Position numbers and translations under genes: made by a program. The notes below the pieces were generated by a model. That model did not search any database and was not told the origin of the DNA. It saw only the letters and a list, made by a program, of their open reading frames with translations. From Streptomyces angustmyceticus (GTDB lineage: Bacteria > Actinomycetota > Actinomycetes > Streptomycetales > Streptomycetaceae): a DNA stretch of 64,000 nt. Positions within the stretch are counted from its first letter, which is position 1; every line of letters begins with the position of its first letter. Location: the NCBI RefSeq assembly GCF_019933235.1, contig NZ_CP082945.1, forward strand, positions 62,001 through 126,000. The letters are read 5' to 3'. Shown one piece after another: positions 7,741-15,494 of this stretch.

Positions 7741-8721
7741 ATGGACGTGGCAGTGACAGCGGGGGCCCACGCCTGGAACGGGCTCGCGCTGCCCCCCGGC
7801 GCCCGGCAGGAACCGGACCTCGTGGTCATCGGCGTGCCCTTCGAAGGAGGGGCGGGCGGCGCGGGCGGCGCCTCCCTCGGACCGTCCAGGGTCCGGGAGC
7901 TGACGCCCCGTCTCAAGACGATCGACCGCCACGGCCGCGACGCCTCCGCGGTCCGGCTGCGGGACCTCGGCGACATCCCGACCTGGCGGTTCGACCTGCC
8001 CCGATCGATCGCCCACCTCTCCGAGGTCTACCAACGGGTCTTCCGTGAGGTCACGGTGCCCGTCCTGACCTACGGCGGCGACCACTCGATCACCTACCCC
8101 ATCGTGGCGGCCGCGGGCGCCGGCCGGTCCCTCGGCCTCGTCTGGTTCGACGCCCACCCGGACGTCCTCGACGGCTACCAGGGCTCCGGGATCTCCCACG
8201 GCTCGCCGCTGCGCCGCATCATCGAGGACGGGGCGGTCGCCCCGGAGAACGTCCTGCTGGTCGGCACGCGCGCCTACGACGCGGGCGAGGTCGACTTCAT
8301 CGAGAAGCACGGCATCCGCGAGGTCCGGGCGGCGCACTTCGCGGACGATCCGCGGGCCGCCCGGGAGAGCTACCGGCGACATCTGGCCGACATCGGCGAA
8401 CGGGTCGGCCATTTCTATGTCTCGCTCGACATCGATGTGCTCGACGCCTCGTGCGTCCCCGGCACCGGCACGCCGGTGGCCGGCGGGATCGGGACGGGTG
8501 AGCTGATCGGCCTCCTCGAGGCCCTGCCCGAGCCCGTACTGGGCTACGACATCGTGGAGTTCGCCCCTGCCCACGACGTGGGCGGCATGACGGGACACGC
8601 GGTCATGTCGCTCACCACGACGTACCTCGCCCGGATCGCGGCCCGTGCCCAGGGACCGAGCCGGGACGCCTCCCCGGGCGGCAGCCCCGTAGCGCATCCG
8701 GCCCGTCTCCCCGAGGAGTGA
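7741..8721 (+). CDS. ureohydrolase (arginase/agmatinase superfamily)
   Basis: A manganese-type ureohydrolase of 326 residues that should release urea from a guanidino compound or act on a related amidine. All metal ligands are present: H115 in GGDHS, D137/H139/D141 in FDAHPD, and D230/D232 in SLDIDVLD. The loop reads PGTGTPVAGG, as in arginases, rather than the PEPGG of agmatinases, and E273 (VEFAPAHD) matches the guanidine-binding Glu of arginase. The Asp-Pro usual after DxDxxD is replaced by Asp-Ala-Ser-Cys. The ATG at 7741 is preferred over 7726 because GAGGAGG precedes it. The nitroreductase-like gene follows after 4 bp. In natural product pathways such enzymes can unmask an amine from a guanidine. 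Confidence 0.88.
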   Translation: MDVAVTAGAHAWNGLALPPGARQEPDLVVIGVPFEGGAGGAGGASLGPSRVRELTPRLKTIDRHGRDASAVRLRDLGDIPTWRFDLPRSIAHLSEVYQRVFREVTVPVLTYGGDHSITYPIVAAAGAGRSLGLVWFDAHPDVLDGYQGSGISHGSPLRRIIEDGAVAPENVLLVGTRAYDAGEVDFIEKHGIREVRAAHFADDPRAARESYRRHLADIGERVGHFYVSLDIDVLDASCVPGTGTPVAGGIGTGELIGLLEALPEPVLGYDIVEFAPAHDVGGMTGHAVMSLTTTYLARIAARAQGPSRDASPGGSPVAHPARLPEE

Positions 8722-8725
8722 CGCC

Positions 8726-9313
8726 GTGGACGTCATGACAGCCATCCTGACGCGGCGCAGCAGCCATCTGCTCAGCGATCCGGGCCCCACCGACGCGGAG
8801 TTCACCTACCTGCTGGGCGGCGCGGCCACCGCGCCCGACCACGGTGCCCTCCGGCCGTGGCGATGGGTGCTGCTGCGCGGCGACGGGCGCGCGGCGCTCG
8901 GCGACTGCCTGGCGGCGGAGGGGCCGCCGGACCAGCGGGACCGGGTCCGGCGGAAGATGCTGCGCTCGCCGCTCAAAGCGGTGCTGATCTTCGTTCCGCG
9001 TCCGGACCACCGTGTCCAGGAGTGGGAACAGCTCGCGGGGACCAGCTCGATGGTGTACGCCATGATGATGTTGCTGCACGCCCGTGGCTACGGCAGCATC
9101 TGGCGGACCGGAGCGCTGTGCCGCAGTACGGGCGTCCGCGAACTCCTGGGGCTCTCGTCCGCCGAACGGGTGCTGGGTTCCCTGGACATCGGCACCCCCG
9201 ACGAGAAGGCGCGGCGCTCGCGGCGGCCGCGCGAGGACGTGGCGGCCAAGGTCTCGGCCTTCGACGCCGCGGCGGTCACCGCCGCCAGGACGGGCGGACC
9301 CGCCGGTCCGTGA
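8726..9313 (+). CDS. nitroreductase-family flavoprotein
   Basis: A 195-residue protein with the nitroreductase fold signature: ILTRRSSHLLSD at residues 6-17 (the flavin-binding Arg-Arg-Ser motif), APDHGALRPWRW, and a helix LLHARGYGSIWRTGA. It is most like the short YdjA/TdsD-type members that use FMN. It may reduce a nitro, nitroso or unsaturated intermediate, which would pair well with an N-oxygenating diiron enzyme; this is inference. It starts at GTG, with GAGGAG overlapping the end of the ureohydrolase gene 4 bp upstream, so the two are co-translated. The C-terminal 25 residues are basic and Ala-rich, with no assigned role. Confidence 0.85.
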   Translation: MDVMTAILTRRSSHLLSDPGPTDAEFTYLLGGAATAPDHGALRPWRWVLLRGDGRAALGDCLAAEGPPDQRDRVRRKMLRSPLKAVLIFVPRPDHRVQEWEQLAGTSSMVYAMMMLLHARGYGSIWRTGALCRSTGVRELLGLSSAERVLGSLDIGTPDEKARRSRRPREDVAAKVSAFDAAAVTAARTGGPAGP

Positions 9314-9391
9314 CAGCGGGAGCCCGGCGGCGGGGCCCTCGCAGATCCGACGTACCCGGCCCGTGCCGGACGAGAAAGGCAGCACGTACCA

Positions 9392-10699
9392 GTGGAACCG
9401 AGTGACGAGTTGACGCCGCCGCACGCCCCGTCCCGCCCGCCCGGACAGGGCCCCTCCGCATGGGCGCGGCGGCTCGCATCCGGCGTTCCGCAGGGGCGGG
9501 CGGCGCGTATCTTCCTGCTGGTCGCCTTTGTCGACGCCGCGGGCCGGGGCATCTTCCTCGCGGGCTCCGCGCTCTTCTACACACAGGTCATCGGGCTGAC
9601 CAACGCGCAGGTCGGGCTGGGGCTGTCGATCGCGGGCCTGGTGGGGCTGGTGTGCGCCGTGCCCATCGGCTGGCTCGCGGACCGGTTCGGCGACGGGCCG
9701 GTGCTGGTGGCGCTGCAGCTGTGGCGGGCGGCGGCGTTCCTGGTCTACCCGCTGGTCGACGACTTCCGGTGGTTCCTCGTGGTGGCCTGTCTGGTCGGCG
9801 CGGTCGAGTGGGCCGCGATGCCGATCATCCAGTCGGTCGCGGGGGCCACCAGCGAGGAGGGCTCGATGGTGGGGGCCATGGCGGTGGTCGCGGTGGCGCG
9901 CAACTCCGCCTACGCGCTCTCCGCCCTGGCCGCCACCGCCGTGATCACCTGGGCGTCCCCGCGCGCCTATGTCGCGTTCGTGTTCGTCAACGCACTGGGG
10001 TTCCTCGTCTCGGGGATCCTGCTGCTGAGGCTGCGGCTGCCGCGCCGGGCGACGGACCACATGCCCCGGGAGCGGGGGGCGAAGCTGCTGCCGTTCAAGG
10101 ACGTGCGGTTCGTGCTGCTGTCCCTCACCAACGGGATCCTGTACGCCCACATGCCGATCCTGTCCGTGGCCTTTCCGCTGTGGATCGTGACCCGGACCGA
10201 CGCGCCGCGCGCACTCGTCGGGGTGGCGCTGACGATCAACACCGTGATGGCGGTGCTGTTGCAGATCCGGCTCAGCAAGGGCGGGGACGAGCTGCGCCGC
10301 GCCGGCCGCAAGCAGCGGCTCGCGGGGCTGGCGCTGGCCGTCTTCTGCCTGCTCGTGGCGTGCACCCGGTCGGTGGACGGGGTGACGGCCACGGCCTTGT
10401 TGCTGCTGGCCGCGGTCGCGCTGACCCTGGGCGAGCTGTGGCAGTCGGCGGGCGGCTGGGGGATCTCCTACGGGCTCGCCCCCGAGGCGCAGCGCACCTA
10501 CTACCTGAGTGTCTATCAACTGGGGGCCACCGGAGTGACGGTGGCGGGTCCGGCGGTATTGGTGATGGCCGTCGTGGACGTGGGTCCGGCCGGCTGGATC
10601 GGGCTGGCCGCCCTGCTGGCACTCACGGGCCTGGTGACCCCGGCGCTCACCCGCCCGCCGCGCCGGAGGGCCGCGGCCGCCGCCGCTCCGGCCGACTGA
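9392..10699 (+). CDS. MFS transporter (exporter candidate of the hypEF cluster)
   Basis: A 435-residue major facilitator superfamily protein with about twelve hydrophobic segments. After a polar N-terminus of about 40 residues, the first helix carries FVDAAGRGIFLAGSALFY, and the loop between helices 2 and 3 has the family motif GWLADRFGDGPVL (motif A, GxLaDrxG). It is the last gene of the plus-strand operon, 78 bp after the nitroreductase-like gene, with a GTG start and GAGAAAGG upstream. Its job is probably to export the cluster's product. It converges on another MFS gene (10733-11932), leaving only 33 bp between them and no clear hairpin terminator. Confidence 0.88.
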   Translation: MEPSDELTPPHAPSRPPGQGPSAWARRLASGVPQGRAARIFLLVAFVDAAGRGIFLAGSALFYTQVIGLTNAQVGLGLSIAGLVGLVCAVPIGWLADRFGDGPVLVALQLWRAAAFLVYPLVDDFRWFLVVACLVGAVEWAAMPIIQSVAGATSEEGSMVGAMAVVAVARNSAYALSALAATAVITWASPRAYVAFVFVNALGFLVSGILLLRLRLPRRATDHMPRERGAKLLPFKDVRFVLLSLTNGILYAHMPILSVAFPLWIVTRTDAPRALVGVALTINTVMAVLLQIRLSKGGDELRRAGRKQRLAGLALAVFCLLVACTRSVDGVTATALLLLAAVALTLGELWQSAGGWGISYGLAPEAQRTYYLSVYQLGATGVTVAGPAVLVMAVVDVGPAGWIGLAALLALTGLVTPALTRPPRRRAAAAAAPAD

Positions 10700-10732
10700 C
10701 CCGGGGCTCTCGGGCCGCGGCCGCCGCCCTCG

Positions 10733-11932
10733 TCAGGGTGCGCGGGTCGGCGCCTGCGTTCCGGTGCGTGGCGTGGTCCGCTCCGCGTCCGGCCCGGGGC
10801 CGGTGAGGTGCGTGACGACGGCGATGACGGTGGCGGCTATGGCGAGCAGGGCACCGACGAGGTTGGGCGAGGCGTAGCCGAAGCCCGCGTCGATGGCGAG
10901 GCCGCCGAGCCAGGCCGCGAGTGCGTTGCCGACGTTGAGTGCGGCGACGTTCGCGGCCGAGGCGAGCGTGCGGGCCGTGGGTGCCACCTGCATGATGCGG
11001 TGCTGCAGGGTGGGGATCGCGGCGGTGCCGCACAGTCCCAGCAGCGTCAGGGTGATCACCGCGGGTGTCCGGAAGTGGATGCTGTAGGCGAGGACCGCGA
11101 GCAGCACCGCCAGTGCGGTCAGGGTGGTGTGCAGCGTGCCGACGGGGAACTTTCCGGCGAAGTGCCCGCCCAGCAGGTTGCCGACGGACATCCCGACGCC
11201 GTAGAGCATGAGAATCACGGTGACGGCGGCCGGCGCGAACCCGGTCACCGTCACGAGCATCGGCTCGATGTAGGTGAACGAGGCGAAAATGGCGGCGGAG
11301 ACCAGCGTGGTGACGAGGAGCGTGACCCACACCTGCCGCCGGCGGAACGCGCGCAGTTCGGTGCGCAGTCCCCCGGCCGCCGGACGGGGCCGGGCGGGCA
11401 GCAGGACGAGGATGCTGAGGAGCCCGAGGAATCCCACGAGCGCCACGCTCAGGAAGGTGGCCCGCCAGCCGAAGTGCTGGCCGACGAGCGTGCCCAGCGG
11501 TACGCCGAGGATCGTCGAGACGGTCATGCCGCTGAAGATGAGGGAGATGGCCGTGGCCCGCCGGTCCGGGGCGACGAGGTCGGCGGCGGTGACCGAGGCG
11601 ACGCCGAAGAAGGCGCCGTGGGCCAGCGACACCAGCACGCGGGCGGCCAGCAGCAGGCCGTATCCGGGGGCCACTCCGGCGAGGAGGTTGCCCCCGACGA
11701 AGACGGACATCAGGAGCACCAGGACGGCGCGGCGGGGTAATCGGGTGGTCAGGGCGGCGAGCGGAAGTGCGCCGGCCACGACGCCGAGGGCGTAGCCGGA
11801 GACGAGATGGCCGGCCACGGGCACGGAGACGGACAGGTCGGCCGCCACGTCCGAGAGCAATCCCATGATCACGAATTCGGTCGTGCCGACCGCGAAAGCG
11901 CTGATGGCCAGGGCAAGGATCGCCAGGGGCAT
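10733..11932 (-). CDS. MFS transporter of the nucleoside cluster (AraJ/CmlR-type)
   Basis: A 399-residue, twelve-helix drug:proton antiporter of the AraJ/chloramphenicol-efflux type. It shows the N-terminal ALAISAFAVGTTEFVIMGL and the block LVAPDRRATAISLIFSGMT. It lies 60 bp downstream of the LacI gene in the same direction, with GAGGAG before its ATG, and is probably co-transcribed with it. Beside a nucleoside pathway its likely role is export of, and resistance to, the product. It is unrelated in detail to the MFS protein at 9392-10699, so each cluster has its own exporter. Substrate assignment rests on context only. Confidence 0.88.
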   Translation of the reverse strand: MPLAILALAISAFAVGTTEFVIMGLLSDVAADLSVSVPVAGHLVSGYALGVVAGALPLAALTTRLPRRAVLVLLMSVFVGGNLLAGVAPGYGLLLAARVLVSLAHGAFFGVASVTAADLVAPDRRATAISLIFSGMTVSTILGVPLGTLVGQHFGWRATFLSVALVGFLGLLSILVLLPARPRPAAGGLRTELRAFRRRQVWVTLLVTTLVSAAIFASFTYIEPMLVTVTGFAPAAVTVILMLYGVGMSVGNLLGGHFAGKFPVGTLHTTLTALAVLLAVLAYSIHFRTPAVITLTLLGLCGTAAIPTLQHRIMQVAPTARTLASAANVAALNVGNALAAWLGGLAIDAGFGYASPNLVGALLAIAATVIAVVTHLTGPGPDAERTTPRTGTQAPTRAP

Positions 11933-11992
11933 ACGGCAGATACTCCTCAGGCAGGGAATTGCTGATGGTGTGTCAGGAATGCGGACAGCCCC

Positions 11993-13012
11993 TCACCGTC
12001 CCGGCGGCCCCACCGAGGCCCGTTCGACGAACTCGATCGGCAGCACCGTCCTGGCCGTCGCGGTGTCGTGGCGCAGGAACCTCTCCATGCCCAGGCGGCC
12101 CAGCTCCTGGGAGGGCAGGCGCACCGTCGTCAGGGCGGGGACCAGCAGGGAGGCGAGGGGCAGGTCGTCGAATCCGATGACGGAGAGATCGCCGGGAATG
12201 GACAGTCCCAGGCCGTGCGCGGCGGAGTAGGCGCAGGCGGCCAGGTTGTCGTCGTCGCAGATGATGCCGGTCACCGAGGTGTCGTCGCGCAGTCTGGCGA
12301 GGATCAGCTCCCGTGTCCGTGCGCCGTCGAAGGGCACGGCCAGGCTGCGTCCCCGTACCCGGGGGTGTGCCGCGATCCGGCCGTCGAAGGCCGCGGTGCG
12401 CTGGGTGAACGTCCAGGCGTCGCGCTGGGCGCGGACATGCAGGAGGTGCCGGTGCCCGAGGCGGACGAGGTGGTCCACGGCGGACCGCATCCCGGCCGCC
12501 ACCTCCATGGTGACCGAGCAGACGCCGGCGTCCGGGTCGCTGTCCAGGGCCACCATGGCGACGCCGTCCCGGAGCCGGTCGATGCTGTCGGCGGAGACGG
12601 CACAGGCGAGGACGCCGTCGATGGCCTGCCGGGGAAAGGGGAACGGTCCTTTGCCGTCCTCGCCGTTGAGGGGATAGACGATCACCCCGATGCCGCGCTC
12701 GGCACCGGCGCGGGCCGCTCCGCTGTGCACATCGGCGAAATGCGGGTTCGTCAGGGAGGGGACGACCAGCATCACGGTGCCGGTTCGTCCTAATCGCAGA
12801 CTTCGTGCCGAGAGATTGAGTCGATAGCCCATGTCGACCGCCGCATCCAGAACTTTCTTCGCCATTGTGGCCGAGACCCGTCCACGCCACTTTCCCGCCA
12901 TCACCAGCGAGACGGTGGCCTGTGACACCCCAAGTGTCCTGGCAAGGTCCTTGCTTGTCATCTGGTGCGCGCCGGCCGGCGGGTTCCCTGCCCTGCCGAG
13001 TCCTTCTGACAA
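11993..13012 (-). CDS. LacI-family regulator of the angustmycin-type operon
   Basis: A LacI/GalR repressor, 339 residues if translation starts at the TTG at 13012 (GGGG upstream). The alternative ATG at 12961 begins exactly at the helix-turn-helix (TSKDLARTLGVSQATVS) but lacks a ribosome site. Effector-domain blocks CDDDNLAACAYSAAHGLG and DLSVIGFDDLP are canonical. It is clearly paralogous to the LacI at 170-1174. It is divergent from the nucleoside operon, and two perfect palindromes (13074-13087, 13101-13114) lie between them, so it most likely represses both itself and the operon. Its inducer may be a pathway sugar phosphate or nucleoside; that is inference. Confidence 0.9.
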   Translation of the reverse strand: MSEGLGRAGNPPAGAHQMTSKDLARTLGVSQATVSLVMAGKWRGRVSATMAKKVLDAAVDMGYRLNLSARSLRLGRTGTVMLVVPSLTNPHFADVHSGAARAGAERGIGVIVYPLNGEDGKGPFPFPRQAIDGVLACAVSADSIDRLRDGVAMVALDSDPDAGVCSVTMEVAAGMRSAVDHLVRLGHRHLLHVRAQRDAWTFTQRTAAFDGRIAAHPRVRGRSLAVPFDGARTRELILARLRDDTSVTGIICDDDNLAACAYSAAHGLGLSIPGDLSVIGFDDLPLASLLVPALTTVRLPSQELGRLGMERFLRHDTATARTVLPIEFVERASVGPPGR

Positions 13013-13073
13013 CAGTGCCCCATCTCCCGTGCGAATCCCGGACGTTCAGCTTCCGTTGCATCTTGCGCGGGAC

Positions 13074-13087
13074 ATCATACGTATGAT
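13074..13087. promoter_or_regulatory. operator palindrome 1 of the nucleoside cluster
   Basis: ATCATACGTATGAT is a perfect 14-bp palindrome with a central CG, as LacI-family operators have. It sits in the divergent region between the LacI gene and the nucleoside operon. The embedded TATGAT (13082-13087) could also serve as a -10 element. It matches the operator-like palindromes at 6821 and 6918. Confidence 0.8.
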
Positions 13088-13100
13088 CTGGTGGCGCCAC

Positions 13101-13114
13101 ATCATACGTATGAT
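13101..13114. promoter_or_regulatory. operator palindrome 2 of the nucleoside cluster
   Basis: This is an identical second copy of ATCATACGTATGAT, 27 bp from the first. Two exact copies this close imply cooperative binding or control of both divergent promoters. It lies 51 bp before the chosen start of the first biosynthetic gene. Confidence 0.8.
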
Positions 13115-13165
13115 GCCGCTCGATCCGAGACATCGGTCAGCGACTTCCGGCGCATGGAGATCTCA

Positions 13166-13747
13166 ATGAAATCGGCCGTCACCGTGTACTGCGGAGCCTC
13201 ACTCGGCGAGCACCCCGGATACGCGGACGCAGCGCGTCAATTAGGGCAGGCACTGGCGCGGGCCGACATGGATCTGGTCTACGGCGGTGCGTCCACCGGC
13301 CTGATGGGGTGCGTGGCGGACGCGGCGCTCCTCGGCGGCAGCCGCGTCACCGGAGTGATCCCGCAGAGCCTCGTCCGCTTCGAGGTCGCCCACACCGCCC
13401 TCACCGAGCTGCGCGTCGTCGACACCATGCACGAACGCAAGGCCCTGATGGCTCAGTTGGGCGATGCCTTCGTGGCGATGCCGGGCGGCTTCGGCACCGC
13501 GGAGGAGCTGTTCGAGGTCCTGACGTGGGCCCAGCTCGGCCTGCACGCCAAACCGTGCGCCCTGCTGAACACCAACGGCTACTACACGCCGCTCCTGAGG
13601 TTCCTGGAACACGCCGCCGGCGAAGGCTTCGTGCACCGGCGCTACCTCGACAACGTCATCGTCGAGGAGGATCCGCACGTCCTGCTCTCGCGCCTCTCGG
13701 GCCACCGTGCGCTGCCGCACCTCTTCGAGGAGGTGGCGGAGGCATGA
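13166..13747 (+). CDS. agmA: LOG-family phosphoribohydrolase (angustmycin pathway, adenine supply)
   Basis: LOG-family enzymes hydrolyse nucleoside 5'-monophosphates to the free base and ribose 5-phosphate. Here the likely reaction is AMP to adenine. The 193-residue protein has YGGASTGLMG (39-48) and the catalytic motif PGGFGTAEE (106-114), with MHERK at 88-92. The ATG at 13166 is chosen because GGAGA precedes it and the protein then starts at the family's N-terminus; the open frame runs back to 13091. It is the first gene of a six-gene operon whose enzyme set matches the angustmycin pathway as I recall it. The letters A-F used here follow gene order and should be confirmed against the published cluster. 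Confidence 0.85.
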   Translation: MKSAVTVYCGASLGEHPGYADAARQLGQALARADMDLVYGGASTGLMGCVADAALLGGSRVTGVIPQSLVRFEVAHTALTELRVVDTMHERKALMAQLGDAFVAMPGGFGTAEELFEVLTWAQLGLHAKPCALLNTNGYYTPLLRFLEHAAGEGFVHRRYLDNVIVEEDPHVLLSRLSGHRALPHLFEEVAEA

Positions 13748-14418
13748 CCACAGCACGCCGTCCGGCAGCAGCGGGTGCCCCCTCCCGGCCGTCCGATGCC
13801 GCGTCCCCCGCGCCCGCCCTCGCCGTGTTCGACCTCGACGGGACCCTGCTCCCGGAGACGACGTCCTGCCGGGAGATCGCCCGGGTGGTCGGCAGGCACG
13901 CGGACATCCACGACCTGGAAGCGGCTTACGGCCGCGGGGAGATCGACAGCCGCGCCTTCGCGGTCAGCGCGCTGCGGTGCTGGAGCTCGGGCGGCGAGAC
14001 CGTCTACCGCCGGGCCTTCGAGGCCGCGCGCTTCCTGGACGGCATCCAGGACTGTCTGACCTGGCTGCGCGCGCAGGGGACGACGACCGTCCTGGTGACG
14101 ATGTCGCACCGGGAGTTCGCCGAGTGCTTCGACGGATTCGACCGGATCTTCGCGTCGGACTACCCCCGCGACATCCTCGACCCCGAGGACAAGCCGCTGA
14201 TCGTCGACCGGCTGCGGGCCGGCCTGGGCATCACCCCCGACGACGTCATCGCCTTCGGCGACTCGATGTCCGACCTGCCGCTTTTCCGCACCCTGCCGCG
14301 CACGGTCGCCGTCAACGCCTCCCCCGCCCTCACCGAACTGGCCGCGTACCACTACCGGGGCGACGACCTGCGCGAGGCGCTGCGCCTGGTCTGCCCCGCC
14401 GCGGAGTTCGTGTCATGA
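13744..14418 (+). CDS. agmB: HAD-family phosphatase (removes the 6'-phosphate of the nucleotide)
   Basis: A 224-residue haloacid-dehalogenase-superfamily phosphatase. Motif I is VFDLDGTLL with nucleophile D30 and D32; motif II is VTMSH; a lysine follows (EDKPLIVD); motif IV is FGDSMSDLPLF. The layout resembles SerB-type phosphatases. It overlaps the previous gene by ATGA and the next gene in the same way, so translation is coupled. In the angustmycin pathway the matching enzyme dephosphorylates the phosphorylated nucleoside to give angustmycin C (psicofuranine). That role is taken from the pathway match. The first 25 residues are a Pro/Ala-rich, disordered-looking extension. Confidence 0.85.
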   Translation: MTTARRPAAAGAPSRPSDAASPAPALAVFDLDGTLLPETTSCREIARVVGRHADIHDLEAAYGRGEIDSRAFAVSALRCWSSGGETVYRRAFEAARFLDGIQDCLTWLRAQGTTTVLVTMSHREFAECFDGFDRIFASDYPRDILDPEDKPLIVDRLRAGLGITPDDVIAFGDSMSDLPLFRTLPRTVAVNASPALTELAAYHYRGDDLREALRLVCPAAEFVS

Positions 14419-15494
14419 GTGCCCGGCACCCCACCGGCCGTACCGCGGCCGCGGCGACCGAACCGCCCCCGGCCGGGACCGGCGCCCTCACCGTGCTGTG
14501 CCGGTCCTTCGCCGACGACTTCCCGGGCGGGCTGGACGCCTTCCACGACGCCCTGGGCCGGCGAGGGCTGACCACCGAGGTGCACGAACGGGTCGACGGG
14601 CGCTTCCCCGACGGGGAGTTGTGCGTGGACCTGCCCGGGGACCCCACCGGCGCCCATGTGCTCGTGCACCAGTCCCTGACCGGACCCGCCGAGCAGGTCG
14701 ACCGGTCCGTGCTGGCGCTGCTGGCGGTGGCCCGCGCCTACCGGGAGCACGGGGCGCGCAAGGTGACCGCCGTCGTGCCGCACCTCGCGTACGCGCGCCA
14801 CGACCGGCATGTCCCCGGTGAACGCCGCCCGATCATGGCCGGCCTGCTGGCGCAGCTCGCCGCGACCGCGGGCATCGACACACTCATCACCCTCGCCTCG
14901 GGCGCAGAGGACCGGCTCGGACCACTCAGCGGGCCCCTGAACCTGGTGCAACTCCCCTCGGATCAGGCGCTGTTGGCGCTGGTGCGGCCCTGGGTCCTGC
15001 CCGGCCGTACGGTGCTCGTGGCCCCGGACGCGGGGGCCGCCCGGCAGGTCCGGCGGCTCGGCGACCGGCTGCACCTCCCGGTGGTCACCGCCACCAAGCG
15101 GCGCACCGGTCCGGACTCCGTCACGGCCGCCCTCACGTCGTCGCCGCCCGGCCCCGCCGACCGCGTCATCATCGTCGACGACCTGATCACCAGTGCGGGC
15201 ACGATGCTGGCGGTGGCCCGGCTGGTACGGGCCGAGTTCGAGGGGTGTCAGGTGCTCTGCGCGGCGACGCATCTGCGCCCCACCGCCACCGGCGAACAGC
15301 GACTGGCCGCCGCGCTGCGGGACGGGACGCTGCACCGCGTGCTCACCACCGACGCGGCGGGCCACCGCCCCCGTATCACCGGCCTCGACGTCACCGCGGT
15401 CCTGCCGTTGATCGCCGACGCCGTCGCCTCCCACGTGCTCCCCGACCACGCCCCCTTAGCGGAAAGGCCCACTGCGCATGCCGGCTCCCACTGA
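14415..15494 (+). CDS. agmC: PRPP-synthetase-like pyrophosphokinase (D-allulose 6-phosphate pyrophosphokinase candidate)
   Basis: A 359-residue relative of ribose-phosphate pyrophosphokinase, which moves a pyrophosphate from ATP to C1 of a sugar phosphate. The ATP-loop motif AYARHDRH (125-132) and the PRPP-binding motif DDLITSAGT (255-263) are present. The usual Asp-Leu-His active site motif is changed to GAEDRLG near residues 163-169, and the N-terminus carries about 20 extra residues. Such changes fit a different substrate: in the angustmycin pathway, D-allulose 6-phosphate, forming a six-carbon PRPP analogue. The start at 14415 overlaps the preceding stop (ATGA). The last 17 bases overlap the next gene. 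Confidence 0.85.
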   Translation: MSARHPTGRTAAAATEPPPAGTGALTVLCRSFADDFPGGLDAFHDALGRRGLTTEVHERVDGRFPDGELCVDLPGDPTGAHVLVHQSLTGPAEQVDRSVLALLAVARAYREHGARKVTAVVPHLAYARHDRHVPGERRPIMAGLLAQLAATAGIDTLITLASGAEDRLGPLSGPLNLVQLPSDQALLALVRPWVLPGRTVLVAPDAGAARQVRRLGDRLHLPVVTATKRRTGPDSVTAALTSSPPGPADRVIIVDDLITSAGTMLAVARLVRAEFEGCQVLCAATHLRPTATGEQRLAAALRDGTLHRVLTTDAAGHRPRITGLDVTAVLPLIADAVASHVLPDHAPLAERPTAHAGSH

